A DNA stretch of 12,246 bases from JBMNTU01 sp050945895 (GCA_050945895.1 JBMNTU010000073.1:1-12246), one strand, 5' to 3'. Positions 1-7,788 are shown, counted from the first letter of the stretch. The notes: generated by a model not told the origin, from the sequence alone. A program made the numbers and translations.

Positions 1-342
1 CGCAACGAAAAGGCGCTCGTATTCGTCTGTATTGTGCAGCAGCTTTTCTGTGAATTCCAGCATTACGCAGGCGGCGGTATATTTTTCGTAGGTGTTTTGT
101 ATCTGGTAAAACTCCTGTCGGATATTTACGCCTGTTAAAATAAGGCGCCCGCCTTTTGCCGGCTGGAACTCGAATTCGCCGCAGCAAAAAAGCTGCGCCG
201 CGGGCTTGAGGCGGCTTTTGGCCTTGCGCACACCCCGTGCCGTTGCGGTTATGGGGCCGCTTTTTCTGGAAAAAAGCGTGAGAAGCTTATCCGAATCCTT
301 ATAATTGACCGTCCGTAGGACGATTGCGTAGTGCTGTTCCAT
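1..342 (-). CDS. recO: DNA repair protein RecO, N-terminal part (gene runs off the left edge)
   Basis: The minus strand is open from an ATG at 342-340 to the window edge, giving 114 codons that begin MEQHYAIVLRTVNYKDSDKL. This matches the N-terminal OB-fold of RecO, with its usual pattern of a short strand, 'T...Y.D.DKLLTLFS...G', then a basic 'ARGVRKAKSRL' stretch at residues 36-44. RecO binds single-stranded DNA and works with RecR to load RecA in recombinational repair (family knowledge). The start is supported by AGGGA six bases upstream and by the one-base TAATG overlap with the era stop codon, which implies translational coupling. It is the last visible gene of the phoH-to-recO operon. 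The C-terminal helical domain lies outside the window, so its integrity cannot be judged. The family call is fairly sure, helped by the common era-recO order. Confidence 0.88.
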   Translation of the reverse strand, partial: MEQHYAIVLRTVNYKDSDKLLTLFSRKSGPITATARGVRKAKSRLKPAAQLFCCGEFEFQPAKGGRLILTGVNIRQEFYQIQNTYEKYTAACVMLEFTEKLLHNTDEYERLFVA

Positions 343-1217
343 TACTCTTCCCTGTACCCGAGCGTTTTGAGTATGGAGGGCTTGTTGCGCCAGTCTGGCT
401 TTACTTTAACAAACACCTGCAAAAACACTTTATGGCCGAGCAGCTCCTCCATGTCCTTGCGGGCGGCCGAAGCAAGCTTTTTGAGCATGGCGCCGCCTTT
501 TCCGATGACAATGCCCTTGTGGGAATCCTTTTCGCAATAAATGACCGCGTCTATATGGTATATCTTTTTCTGATCGTCAAACACATGCTTTTCTATTTCC
601 ACGCCAATTCCATGGGGAATTTCTTTGCCGATGCCCTTCAGCGCTTTTTCCCGAATGATTTCGGCAAGCGTGAACGATTCGGGCTGGTCGGTAACCATGC
701 TTTGGGGGTAGAACTGGGGGCCGTCCACAAGATACTGCTCCAGCTCCTTTAAAAGAAGGTCTACGCCGGCGCCTGTTTTGGCGGATACGCGAAACATCGG
801 ACGGTCGAAAACGCGCAAAGAATTTTCGACCTCTTGTATCCGCGCGTCATCTACGGCGTCTGTTTTGTTGACGGCAATAATAACGGGAAGGTGCGCCAGA
901 TTGGCAAGGGTCTGCTGATCCCGTTCGCGTGCGCCTGTTTTGGCGTCCGCCAAAAAAAGCACGACATCCACGTCTTTTGCAACGGATTCGGCCGTTTTGA
1001 CCATAAATTCGCCCAATTTATTTTTGGGTTGCATGATGCCCGGCGTATCTACAAATACCATCTGGTAGGTATCCGTTGTCAAGATGCCGGTGATGCGGTT
1101 GCGTGTCGTCTGCGCTTTTTTGGTGACAATGGCAATTTTCCGGCCGATAAAAGCGTTCAGCAGGGTGGACTTTCCGACATTTGGGCTTCCCAGAAGGGCG
1201 ATAAATGCAGATTTCAA
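342..1217 (-). CDS. era: GTPase Era, 16S rRNA-binding ribosome assembly factor
   Basis: This 291-residue protein is full length for Era. The GTPase motifs are all visible: P-loop GSPNVGKST at 10-18, switch-I region QTTRNRI at 36-42, DTPG at 57-60, NKTD at 117-120 and SAK at 145-147. The C-terminal KH domain has its GKGG loop at 239-242 and ends with the family-typical VKPDWR at 272-277. Era binds the 3' end of 16S rRNA and assists maturation of the small subunit (family knowledge). The start codon is TTG at 1217-1215: AAGGA lies about six bases upstream and the P-loop begins only nine residues in, so no later start is acceptable. The gap to the upstream dgkA-PAP2 gene is 15 bases, and the stop overlaps recO by one base. 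Both neighbours fit one operon, and ybeY, another 16S rRNA maturation gene, is two genes upstream. Confidence 0.97.
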   Translation of the reverse strand: MKSAFIALLGSPNVGKSTLLNAFIGRKIAIVTKKAQTTRNRITGILTTDTYQMVFVDTPGIMQPKNKLGEFMVKTAESVAKDVDVVLFLADAKTGARERDQQTLANLAHLPVIIAVNKTDAVDDARIQEVENSLRVFDRPMFRVSAKTGAGVDLLLKELEQYLVDGPQFYPQSMVTDQPESFTLAEIIREKALKGIGKEIPHGIGVEIEKHVFDDQKKIYHIDAVIYCEKDSHKGIVIGKGGAMLKKLASAARKDMEELLGHKVFLQVFVKVKPDWRNKPSILKTLGYREE

Positions 1218-1232
1218 TTGAATTCCTTTCGT

Positions 1233-1988
1233 TTAAGCCGGCGCGAATATTAGCAGCTCGATTCCTTTGAACATGATGATTGTGATAGCGATGCCCAGCA
1301 GCGCGCCGACCAATACTTCGGCAAGCGTGTGGACTTTTGTTTCCATCCGGCTTTCCGCCACAATGAGCGCCATGATTGCCGCAAACGTTGTGGCGACAGG
1401 GTCTTCGGTAATAAAGGCGATCGCGGTAAAAAGACAGAATGCAAATGCGGTGTGGCCGCTGGGCATACCGCCTTGCACATAGTTTCCGCCTCTTTTGATA
1501 AACCGCGACTTGATGGCGATGACGGCGATGAACACCATCAGCAGGCAGGCAAATACGACATATGCGGCAGCGTTTTCCGAAAAGAACGCAACGGCATAGT
1601 AGGAAAGGTTGTAGATTTTGCGGAAAAAGATCAGGTAGCCGACAATGACCGAATTGATAGCAGCCACAAGCACGGCGCTGGCGGAAACGTCTTTGGCCCG
1701 GCGCGCAAGCTCGCTATATTCATTTTTTACGGCAATGTCTACGGTAGCTTCCACAGCCGTATTGAAAAGCTCTGCAAAAATAACGAATGCGATGGACAGG
1801 GACAGCGCAATCAGCTCGAACCGCGTGACCTGCGTTAAAAGCGCAGCCACGACGACGAGCACGGCGGCGGTTACATGGATCTTCATGTTCCGCTCCATTT
1901 TGAACGAATGCAAAAAGCCGTTGATGGCGTGGTGGAAGCTTTCGATCAGGGATTTGGACGACTTTGGCGCTTTTTTTTCATTTTCCAT
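1233..1988 (-). CDS. Fusion of a DgkA-type lipid kinase and a PAP2 phosphatase
   Basis: The 251-residue membrane protein has two domains. Residues ~15-122 form a DgkA-type kinase with three hydrophobic helices and the signature ELFNTAVEATVD at 73-84, followed by the KD pair at 99-100. Residues ~135-250 form a PAP2-like phosphatase with PSGH at 176-179 and SRMETKVHTLAEV at 213-225, which carries the expected Arg and His. In Gram-positives, DgkA homologues usually phosphorylate undecaprenol and PAP2 proteins remove phosphate from lipid phosphates, so a role in recycling the cell-wall lipid carrier is likely but inferred. I chose ATG at 1988-1986 because AGGG lies about six bases upstream; the TTG at 2003 has its AGGA too close. 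The gene overlaps ybeY by 11 bases and precedes era by 15. The canonical first PAP2 motif (K...RP) is weak, as in some PAP2 subfamilies. Confidence 0.9.
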   Translation of the reverse strand: MENEKKAPKSSKSLIESFHHAINGFLHSFKMERNMKIHVTAAVLVVVAALLTQVTRFELIALSLSIAFVIFAELFNTAVEATVDIAVKNEYSELARRAKDVSASAVLVAAINSVIVGYLIFFRKIYNLSYYAVAFFSENAAAYVVFACLLMVFIAVIAIKSRFIKRGGNYVQGGMPSGHTAFAFCLFTAIAFITEDPVATTFAAIMALIVAESRMETKVHTLAEVLVGALLGIAITIIMFKGIELLIFAPA

Positions 1989-2478
1989 CCGTTTCCCTTT
2001 CAATTCCTGCTTCGCTTAAAATATATTCTGCCTCGGCCAGCATGGTTTTTTCGTCCTCTACCGTCTGGTGGTCGAAACCCATTAAGTGCAGCATGCCGTG
2101 TACGCTTAAAAATGCGACCTCGCGCATCAGGCTGTGGTCGTATTCCTCTGCCTGTTGTTGTGCGCGGCGCATACAGATTGCAATATCGCCCATAAACAGC
2201 GCATGGTCTATGTATTCGGCGTCGATATCTTGCTGGTATTCGGCAATGGTATGGCCCTGCAGGTCGTAAGCCGGAAAGGAGAGTACATCTGTTACGCTGT
2301 CTATACCCCTGAATTCTTTGTTGAGGGAGCGAATGCCCGCCTCCGTAGTAAATTTTATATTTACATACATATGGATGCCCGCATGCCCCTCGAGTAGATC
2401 GAGCGTATGCTTGATTCCTGAAGTCAGTTCCTCTGTGAGGGCTGCATCCTCCTGCTCGTTAAAGAACGTTATCTCCAT
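1978..2478 (-). CDS. ybeY: Endoribonuclease YbeY (rRNA maturation factor)
   Basis: This 166-residue protein carries the zinc-binding signature HGMLHLMGFDH with histidines at 127, 131 and 137, which places it in the YbeY/UPF0054 metal-dependent RNase family. The conserved VTDVLSFP at 63-70 and LNKEFR just before it are also present. YbeY acts in 16S rRNA 3'-end processing and 70S ribosome quality control (family knowledge). The frame stays open further upstream, into the end of pgpH. I place the start at ATG 2478-2476 because GGAG sits six bases before it and MEITFFNEQ is a typical YbeY beginning. The start overlaps the pgpH stop by 20 bases and the end overlaps dgkA-PAP2 by 11, so translation is probably coupled through the operon. 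Confidence 0.96.
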   Translation of the reverse strand: MEITFFNEQEDAALTEELTSGIKHTLDLLEGHAGIHMYVNIKFTTEAGIRSLNKEFRGIDSVTDVLSFPAYDLQGHTIAEYQQDIDAEYIDHALFMGDIAICMRRAQQQAEEYDHSLMREVAFLSVHGMLHLMGFDHQTVEDEKTMLAEAEYILSEAGIERETDGK

Positions 2479-4795
2479 CTTCTGCTCCGTGTATTTTAAT
2501 GTCCGGGTATTTGATCCGGTGGCTGTATACGCCGTCAAATATACTAACAAACGCCTCTGCGATTTGGTTTAGGTCGCGCCGGTTTAGAGGGGCGTTATCC
2601 AGCTGGCCCTCGTCATAAAGGCTTTTGATTAGCCTGTATACCTGCTCTTTGATCTCTTCGCTGGTGGGGTTGTCCATACTCCGCACGGCAGCCTCTACAA
2701 CGTCTGCCAGCATAATGATGGCGCCTTCCTTTGTGACGGGAGGAGTGCCCGGGTATTGGAACTCCTTGATGTCTACATTGGGGTCGGCCTCGTGCGCCTG
2801 GTGGTAGAAATATCGCGCAACGCTGTTGCCGTGGTGCTGCGCCACAATGGTTTGCACCTCTTTGGGCACGTTGTGTTTTTTGAGCAGCGCAATACCGTCC
2901 GGAACATGCTTTTTGATAATGCGCGCACTTTCCTTTGGTTCCAGCGCATCGTGCGGGTTGACATTGTTTTTCTGGTTTTCTTTGAAATAGAGTGGATTTT
3001 CCAGCTTGCCTACATCGTGGAAGTAAGCACCAACACGCGCCATCAGCGAAAAGCCGCCAACCGCGTCACAACCGGCTTCTGCAAGGTTTGCAACGAGCAT
3101 ACTGTGGTGGTAGGTTCCGGGGGCCTCGAACATGAGCCGCTTTAGAAGCGGATGGTCGGGGCCGGAAAGCTCGAGCAGCTTGGTGGGCGTAATGAGCCGG
3201 AATGCATTTTCGATGATGGGGATTACGCCAATACTTGCAATACCGCAAAGCACGCCGGAAAGGGCCATAATACCGTATATCTGCCATAGCTGCTGGGTAT
3301 TGCGGATTTGCAGCAGCCACGCGATTGTTTCGATAACGATGCCCGGTATGACAGAAACAATACCGGCGACGATGAGCCGGGAACGGTAGCGCATATCCTT
3401 TAGTGCATATACCGCAAAAAAGCTGCCAATAAGCGTTGTTAGGAGAATGATCAGCGATTCGCTGCTGATAATGCTTTGCGTTCCCAAAGATTCGTTGGCA
3501 ACAAGCGCTTGCGTGCCCGTTGTTACGCTCATGAGAAGCAGCGATAAAAATACGCTGTATACCATTGCGTTTTTGGGAGACAAAAGAACGGAACCCAATA
3601 TTACAAACAGGATAATCGGATAGATGTGGATGGCGACAAGCTGCGAAATTGCCGTAAGTGCATAAGCCGCCGTTGTAAGGATGCAAAGAATGGCTACCTT
3701 TTTTATATCCTGCAGCAGGCGCCGATTGAAAATCATAAGAAAGATGACATACATTGCAAACATTAATATGATATACAGAGAGATTGCAAGATAGGGATTG
3801 ATGGAGGTGCTTTCGGACGAAAGAAGACCCAGCTTGCGCAGGACTTCGTAGTCTTCCGTTTTGACGATTTCGCCCTTGACAACAATATTCTGCCCGGCCT
3901 TGTAAGTGACGGGCACTACCATCGCTGCAATTTCGTCTTGCTGCGCCTGGGTGGCTTCCTCGTCGAACACCAGGTTGGAGACGACATTGTTGGAGATGAT
4001 TTTTTCCAAAAATGCTTTTTTCTCACTGGAAAAACCGAATTGATCTACAATATCGGTAATGATCTCGGTTTTTGTGTGGCTGAGCGTGTCGGTATCGATC
4101 CCTTCGAGCAGGGCAGACTGAACGCTGTTGTTTACAGCGTCCTTCAGGTCGGTCATTTGTGTTTGGGACATGGAAAGAACGGCGAGAATATCTTCGTCGG
4201 CCAAATATTCAGGAAGGGCATCCTTCAGTTCCTTTACATTTTCTTCTGTAAGCAGCGCCTGCCAATCTGCGGTTTCGGCATTAAAGGGTTGTATGACATA
4301 TGCAGTGGGAGCGGGCGTGGGAATGGGTGTAGGGTCTGCGCTGGCATCGGCCAAAGGTGCTCCGGATGCTTCTGCAGCAGCAGACTCGGCAGCGGAGGCC
4401 TCTGCTTCGCTCTGGCGGAGCGCCGCTTCCGCTTCCTGCAGCTTCTGTTCTTGGTCGGCCCGGTAAATTTCTTCGGCATGCTGCTGGGCGGCGATGATGG
4501 AAGCGAAATCTTCCTCTGTTTTCGCCAATACTTGCTGACTGATGGCAGTATCTTTTTTATAAACGGGGTCAACTTTTTGCTGCTCTTCGGCAATGAGGCG
4601 CTGCGTGGAAATATCGTCCACCACATCTACAGGCGCCGTAATCGTTTCGGGCGAAATACCGCCTTCCGTTATATCGTATGTTTGCGCTGTGCTGGAAACC
4701 ATTGCAATGACAAGACAAATAGCAAGCGCGCCTGCCGTCATCAATATATTGACAAACGTATTTCTTTTGTTTTCGTTTAATTTATATTTAGCCAT
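2459..4795 (-). CDS. pgpH: 7TM receptor with HD hydrolase domain, PgpH-type c-di-AMP phosphodiesterase
   Basis: The 778-residue protein has the PgpH layout. It has an N-terminal anchor helix at ~14-34, a long extracytoplasmic 7TM-HDED region at ~40-330, seven membrane helices at ~333-530 and a cytoplasmic HD domain at ~545-760. The metal-binding set is visible as H564, H593-D594 (in YFHDVGKLENP), H630, H654-H655 and D698. The HD domain of PgpH in Listeria cleaves c-di-AMP to pApA, so this gene probably controls c-di-AMP level and through it potassium and osmotic balance (inference from family). The start ATG is preceded by AAGGGAG at close spacing. It lies 21 bases after phoH and overlaps ybeY by 20. 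One oddity is a low-complexity Ala/Glu/Ser stretch ending in a Pro-Thr linker at ~118-165, within the extracytoplasmic domain. Confidence 0.95.
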   Translation of the reverse strand: MAKYKLNENKRNTFVNILMTAGALAICLVIAMVSSTAQTYDITEGGISPETITAPVDVVDDISTQRLIAEEQQKVDPVYKKDTAISQQVLAKTEEDFASIIAAQQHAEEIYRADQEQKLQEAEAALRQSEAEASAAESAAAEASGAPLADASADPTPIPTPAPTAYVIQPFNAETADWQALLTEENVKELKDALPEYLADEDILAVLSMSQTQMTDLKDAVNNSVQSALLEGIDTDTLSHTKTEIITDIVDQFGFSSEKKAFLEKIISNNVVSNLVFDEEATQAQQDEIAAMVVPVTYKAGQNIVVKGEIVKTEDYEVLRKLGLLSSESTSINPYLAISLYIILMFAMYVIFLMIFNRRLLQDIKKVAILCILTTAAYALTAISQLVAIHIYPIILFVILGSVLLSPKNAMVYSVFLSLLLMSVTTGTQALVANESLGTQSIISSESLIILLTTLIGSFFAVYALKDMRYRSRLIVAGIVSVIPGIVIETIAWLLQIRNTQQLWQIYGIMALSGVLCGIASIGVIPIIENAFRLITPTKLLELSGPDHPLLKRLMFEAPGTYHHSMLVANLAEAGCDAVGGFSLMARVGAYFHDVGKLENPLYFKENQKNNVNPHDALEPKESARIIKKHVPDGIALLKKHNVPKEVQTIVAQHHGNSVARYFYHQAHEADPNVDIKEFQYPGTPPVTKEGAIIMLADVVEAAVRSMDNPTSEEIKEQVYRLIKSLYDEGQLDNAPLNRRDLNQIAEAFVSIFDGVYSHRIKYPDIKIHGAEDGDNVL

Positions 4796-4816
4796 TCTGC
4801 TCCCTTTTTACAGAAA

Positions 4817-5812
4817 TTACAAGGAGTTTCCAGACCGTGTTTTTACAGCCTTTTGTTTGCTTTCGTACTTTTCGTAAGCCTTAATAATGTTTTTGACCAA
4901 CGGGTGCCGTACGACGTCCTTGTGCGTCAAACTGATGGTGGCGATGTTTTCGATGCCCTTTAATATCTCGACAGAACGCTTGAGACCGGAGGCGCGCGTC
5001 TTTGGAAGGTCGATCTGGGTGATGTCGCCGGTTACGACGACCTTGGAACCTTCTCCAAAGCGCGTTAAAAACATCTTCATTTGCTCGTTGGTGCAGTTTT
5101 GGGCTTCGTCGAGAATGATAAAAGCGTCGTTTAATGTCCGCCCGCGCATATAGGCAAGCGGCGCGACTTCAATCGTGCCCTTTTCCGAAAGGCGCTCGTA
5201 TGCGTCCGCGCCCATAAAGTCGTACAGCGCGTCATACAGCGGCCGAAGGTATGGGTCTACCTTGTTTTGCAGGTCGCCGGGCAAAAAACCGAGGTTTTCG
5301 CCTGCCTCCACAGCGGGGCGGGTTAAAATCAGCCGGGAAACCTGCTTGTTTTTGAGCGCCACGACAGCCATTGCCATAGCAAGGTACGTTTTGCCCGTGC
5401 CTGCCGGCCCGATGCAAAACACCACCGTATTGTCGCGGATGGCTTTGATGTACTCTTTTTGGCCGAAGGATTTGCATTTAATAGGGCGGCCTTTGGCCGT
5501 TATGGCGACCACGTCGCTCATCATTTCGGAAACGGCGTGCTGATTGCCGTCGGAAACGATTTCCATAGCCGTTTCGACTGTGTCCGGCGTAATATATTCG
5601 TTTTTGTTGTACATTTTTTTTAGTACTTCCAGCACATCGCTGGCTGCGGCCGCGTTTTTTCGTTCGCCTGAAACGGCTACGCCTACGTCCTCTGCACGGA
5701 TGACCACGTTCAACCTGTGGGACAGCACGTTGATGTTTTCGTCAAAATTCCCAAATACGCCGGCCATTTGCTCCATACTGTCGAAAGCGACGTCTATTCG
5801 TATATCTGCCAA
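4817..5812 (-). CDS. phoH: PhoH family ATPase
   Basis: The 331-residue protein has a Walker A P-loop GPAGTGKT at 135-142, Walker B LDEAQN at 234-239 and the late RHPLV motif at 302-306, all standard for PhoH/YbeZ. It is a cytoplasmic ATPase resembling the nucleotide-binding core of helicases. Its partner in many genomes is YbeY, encoded two genes downstream here, and a shared role in RNA metabolism is proposed for the family. I favour the TTG at 5812-5810 (protein beginning MADIRIDVAF), with AAGGAAG about eight bases upstream. An in-frame TTG at 5845 would add 11 residues, but it lies almost on the predicted transcription start. This is the first gene of the operon ending in recO, with a promoter candidate directly before it. 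Confidence 0.94.
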   Translation of the reverse strand: MADIRIDVAFDSMEQMAGVFGNFDENINVLSHRLNVVIRAEDVGVAVSGERKNAAAASDVLEVLKKMYNKNEYITPDTVETAMEIVSDGNQHAVSEMMSDVVAITAKGRPIKCKSFGQKEYIKAIRDNTVVFCIGPAGTGKTYLAMAMAVVALKNKQVSRLILTRPAVEAGENLGFLPGDLQNKVDPYLRPLYDALYDFMGADAYERLSEKGTIEVAPLAYMRGRTLNDAFIILDEAQNCTNEQMKMFLTRFGEGSKVVVTGDITQIDLPKTRASGLKRSVEILKGIENIATISLTHKDVVRHPLVKNIIKAYEKYESKQKAVKTRSGNSL

Positions 5813-5850
5813 ATTTTTACTTCCTTCCAAAAGCGCTAATAACAATTGCT

Positions 5851-5879
5851 ATAATACCATACAACACCTGAAATTTCCA
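5851..5879 (-). promoter_or_regulatory. Candidate promoter for the phoH-recO operon
   Basis: On the minus strand an extended -10, TGGTATTAT, is present, with the hexamer TATTAT at 5856-5851. No good -35 hexamer is seen at 17 bases, as is usual when the extended -10 TG is present. The expected start near 5844 leaves a leader of about 30 bases before the TTG start of phoH. The 8-base palindrome GAAATTTC at 5870-5877 sits where the -35 would be and might be an operator, though it could be chance. Confidence 0.45.
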
Positions 5880-5916
5880 CAAAAAAAGCATCTGGAATAA
5901 CAACGGCGACACATAT

Positions 5917-5951
5917 AAAAAAGTGCCCGGCTTTTTGGCGGACACTTTTTT
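5917..5951 (-). terminator. Intrinsic terminator after putP
   Basis: An inverted repeat pairs AAAAAAGTG with CACTTTTTT, plus CCG/CGG inside, around a short A-rich loop. Read on the minus strand, the one imperfect position becomes a G-U pair; read on the plus strand it is a C-A mismatch. The stem is therefore better in putP RNA. It ends in six Us and begins 15 bases after the putP stop codon. The A-run on the other arm means it could also stop plus-strand transcription. Confidence 0.8.
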
Positions 5952-5965
5952 GAGGCATGTTTGGG

Positions 5966-7456
5966 TTACAGCTCACATGTTTTGGCTTGCTCAAATTCGT
6001 CCAGCACTTCCTGCGGAGGCGTTTTGCCCAGCAGGCTGACCAGCATGCAAACGCCGAGACCCGCCAAAAATCCGGGGACGATTTCGTACAGCCCGGTGGG
6101 GCCGGCAAGGAACTGGTTCCAGATAATGGAAAGGATAAACCCGGTGGCCATTCCGGCCAGCGCGCCCATAGCAGTTGTACGTTTCCAGAAAAGCGCAAGC
6201 AAAATGACCGGGCCGAATGCAGAGCCAAAGCCGGCCCATGCAAACGAAACGACAGACATAATGGATGTTTCGGGGTCGCGGGCAATGACAGCGGCGATGA
6301 TTGCAATGATGATTACGCCCAGCCTGCCAATCCACATCAACCGTTTATCGGACAATTTCTTTTTGGAAAACCTGCCGTAAATATCGCTGGTAATGGCGGA
6401 AGAAGCCACGAGCAGCTGCGAGTCCGCCGTGCTCATAACGGCGGCCAGGATAGCAGACAGAAGAATGCCCGCAACAACAGGCACAAACAAGTCGCTGGCC
6501 ATTACGAGGAAAATCGTTTGTGCGCCCGCGGCGTCCGTAAATGTATTGGGGAGGTAGGCCCTGCCGATGATACCGACCATAATTGCGCCTGCAAGCGCCG
6601 CCACGATCCAGCCGGTTGCAATCCGCCTGGATGTTTTGATCATCCTTGGCTGCCGGATTGCCATATAGCGGACAATGATATGCGGCATGCCAAAATAGCC
6701 GAACCCCCATGCAAGGTTGGAGATAAGCGTAAGCGGATTAATGGGCGACCCATCCGTATTTGTAAAGGGGTTTAAAAAGCCGCTGGAAATACTGTCTGCG
6801 GTAGAAACCGCCTCTTGCCAGCCGCCCAGTTTGCCTGCGGCCGCAAGCGGCACGATAAGGATGGCGACCAGCATCAGCATTCCCTGAAAAAAGTCTGTCC
6901 AGGAGACGGCCTTGAAGCCACCGAGGAAGGTATACACAATAACGACAACGGCGCAAAGAACCATGGCCCATGTATAGTCCATCCCCGGGAATACGGTGGT
7001 GAACACCGTTCCGCCGCCCACAAACCCAGACGCAACATAAAATGTAAAAAACACCAGTATAACGGCAGAGCTGATCAGGCGGAGAAGACCTTTTTTCTCA
7101 CGGAAACGGTTTTCCAGAAATTCTGGGATGGTGATGGAATCTTTGGATACATAGGAATACTGCCGAAGCCGCTTGGCCACGATCAGCCAGCTTAAGTAAG
7201 ACCCGATTGCAAGCCCTACGCCAATCCACATTTCGCTCATACCATAAAGGTACAGCGCGCCGGGAAGGCCCATCAGAAGCCAGCTGCTCATGTCTGAAGC
7301 CTGTGCGGAGAGCGCAGTTACGGCAGGGTTCAGCGACCGCCAGCCCAGCATATAGTCCGAAATATTCTGAGACCGTTTGTAGAAATAGGCCCCAATCAGA
7401 AGAACAAAAACAAAATACCCAATAAAAGCGCCCACGACGCCCCAATCGAAAACCAT
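5966..7456 (-). CDS. putP: Sodium/proline symporter, PutP type
   Basis: The 496-residue protein is a member of the sodium:solute symporter family with about 13 hydrophobic helices. Local similarity to PutP is strong. ASDMSSWLLMGLPGA at 53-67 carries the sodium-ligand aspartate at D55, FLGGFKAVSWTDFFQG occurs at 177-192, AILAAVMSTADSQLLVASSAIT at ~335-356 holds the Ser-Thr pair 342-343, and LYEIVPGF at 456-463. PutP imports L-proline with Na+, for nutrition or as an osmolyte (family knowledge). No proline-catabolic gene is nearby, so an osmotic or amino-acid scavenging role is possible but unproven. The ATG start has GGGGG seven bases upstream. The gene has its own promoter candidate and terminator, so it is a single-gene unit separating the phoH operon from rpsU. 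Pantothenate or other solute specificity is less likely. Confidence 0.93.
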   Translation of the reverse strand: MVFDWGVVGAFIGYFVFVLLIGAYFYKRSQNISDYMLGWRSLNPAVTALSAQASDMSSWLLMGLPGALYLYGMSEMWIGVGLAIGSYLSWLIVAKRLRQYSYVSKDSITIPEFLENRFREKKGLLRLISSAVILVFFTFYVASGFVGGGTVFTTVFPGMDYTWAMVLCAVVVIVYTFLGGFKAVSWTDFFQGMLMLVAILIVPLAAAGKLGGWQEAVSTADSISSGFLNPFTNTDGSPINPLTLISNLAWGFGYFGMPHIIVRYMAIRQPRMIKTSRRIATGWIVAALAGAIMVGIIGRAYLPNTFTDAAGAQTIFLVMASDLFVPVVAGILLSAILAAVMSTADSQLLVASSAITSDIYGRFSKKKLSDKRLMWIGRLGVIIIAIIAAVIARDPETSIMSVVSFAWAGFGSAFGPVILLALFWKRTTAMGALAGMATGFILSIIWNQFLAGPTGLYEIVPGFLAGLGVCMLVSLLGKTPPQEVLDEFEQAKTCEL

Positions 7457-7488
7457 AGATATACCCCCATATTCTATTGTGTTTCTTG

Positions 7489-7517
7489 ATTATATACCAA
7501 AACTGCGTTCGCCACAA
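7489..7517 (-). promoter_or_regulatory. Candidate promoter for putP
   Basis: On the minus strand TATAAT lies at 7494-7489, preceded at 17 bases by TTGTGG at 7517-7512, which matches only the TTG of the consensus. The implied start near 7482 gives a leader of about 25 bases before the putP ATG. It sits directly downstream of the rpsU terminator, which supports an independent putP transcript. Confidence 0.55.
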
Positions 7518-7538
7518 GAAAAACCAAAAAGTGCATTG

Positions 7539-7567
7539 AAAAAGCCCGGCACATGGATGCGCCGGGC
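7539..7567 (-). terminator. Strong intrinsic terminator after rpsU
   Basis: GCCCGGC at 7544-7550 pairs perfectly with GCCGGGC at 7561-7567. On the minus strand the stem can extend by G-U, C-G and A-U to ten pairs closed by a UCCA tetraloop, followed by five Us at 7543-7539. It begins 20 bases after the rpsU stop codon. The plus-strand reading has no U tract after the stem, so it acts in the rpsU direction. Confidence 0.9.
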
Positions 7568-7587
7568 CATAGTAAACAAACCAAAGT

Positions 7588-7761
7588 TTAGTGCTTTCTT
7601 TTTCTGGCTGCTTCTGCTTTTTTCTTGCGTTTTACACTGGGCTTTTCGTAGTGCTCGCGTTTTCTGATCTCTGCCAGAACGCCCGCCCGTGCACATTTCC
7701 GCTTAAACCTTCTGAGCGCGCTCTCGAGCGACTCGTTTTCGCCTACGCGTACTTCAGACAT
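7588..7761 (-). CDS. rpsU: 30S ribosomal protein S21
   Basis: This 57-residue, very basic protein begins MSEVRVGENESLESALRRFK and ends in a Lys/Arg-rich tail ending RKRKH, the classic bS21 sequence at its normal length. S21 sits on the 30S platform near the 3' end of 16S rRNA and helps mRNA binding at initiation (family knowledge). The frame is open further upstream, but ATG at 7761-7759 is the true start: it has a very strong GGGGGGAGGG ribosome-binding site about seven bases before it and gives the conserved N-terminus. It is transcribed from a perfect consensus promoter inside the hit-rpsU gap and ends at a strong terminator. It is thus a short, probably highly expressed unit that may also receive read-through from hit. 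Confidence 0.98.
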   Translation of the reverse strand: MSEVRVGENESLESALRRFKRKCARAGVLAEIRKREHYEKPSVKRKKKAEAARKRKH

Positions 7762-7788
7762 TCTTTTTCCCTCCCCCCGTACTCTGCA

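Noticed and set aside
3938..4780. A 280-codon plus-strand open frame opposite the start of pgpH
   Set aside because: It is a Gly/Arg/Phe-rich composition shadow of the Ala/Glu-rich PgpH coding strand, with no motifs.
5850..5855. TATAAT on the plus strand before phoH
   Set aside because: It faces only the antisense side of putP and no gene follows on that strand; it is better read as part of the minus-strand -10 region for phoH.
5957..6775. A 272-codon plus-strand open frame opposite putP
   Set aside because: Its Cys, His and Arg-rich content is not protein-like, and the opposite strand encodes a full PutP.
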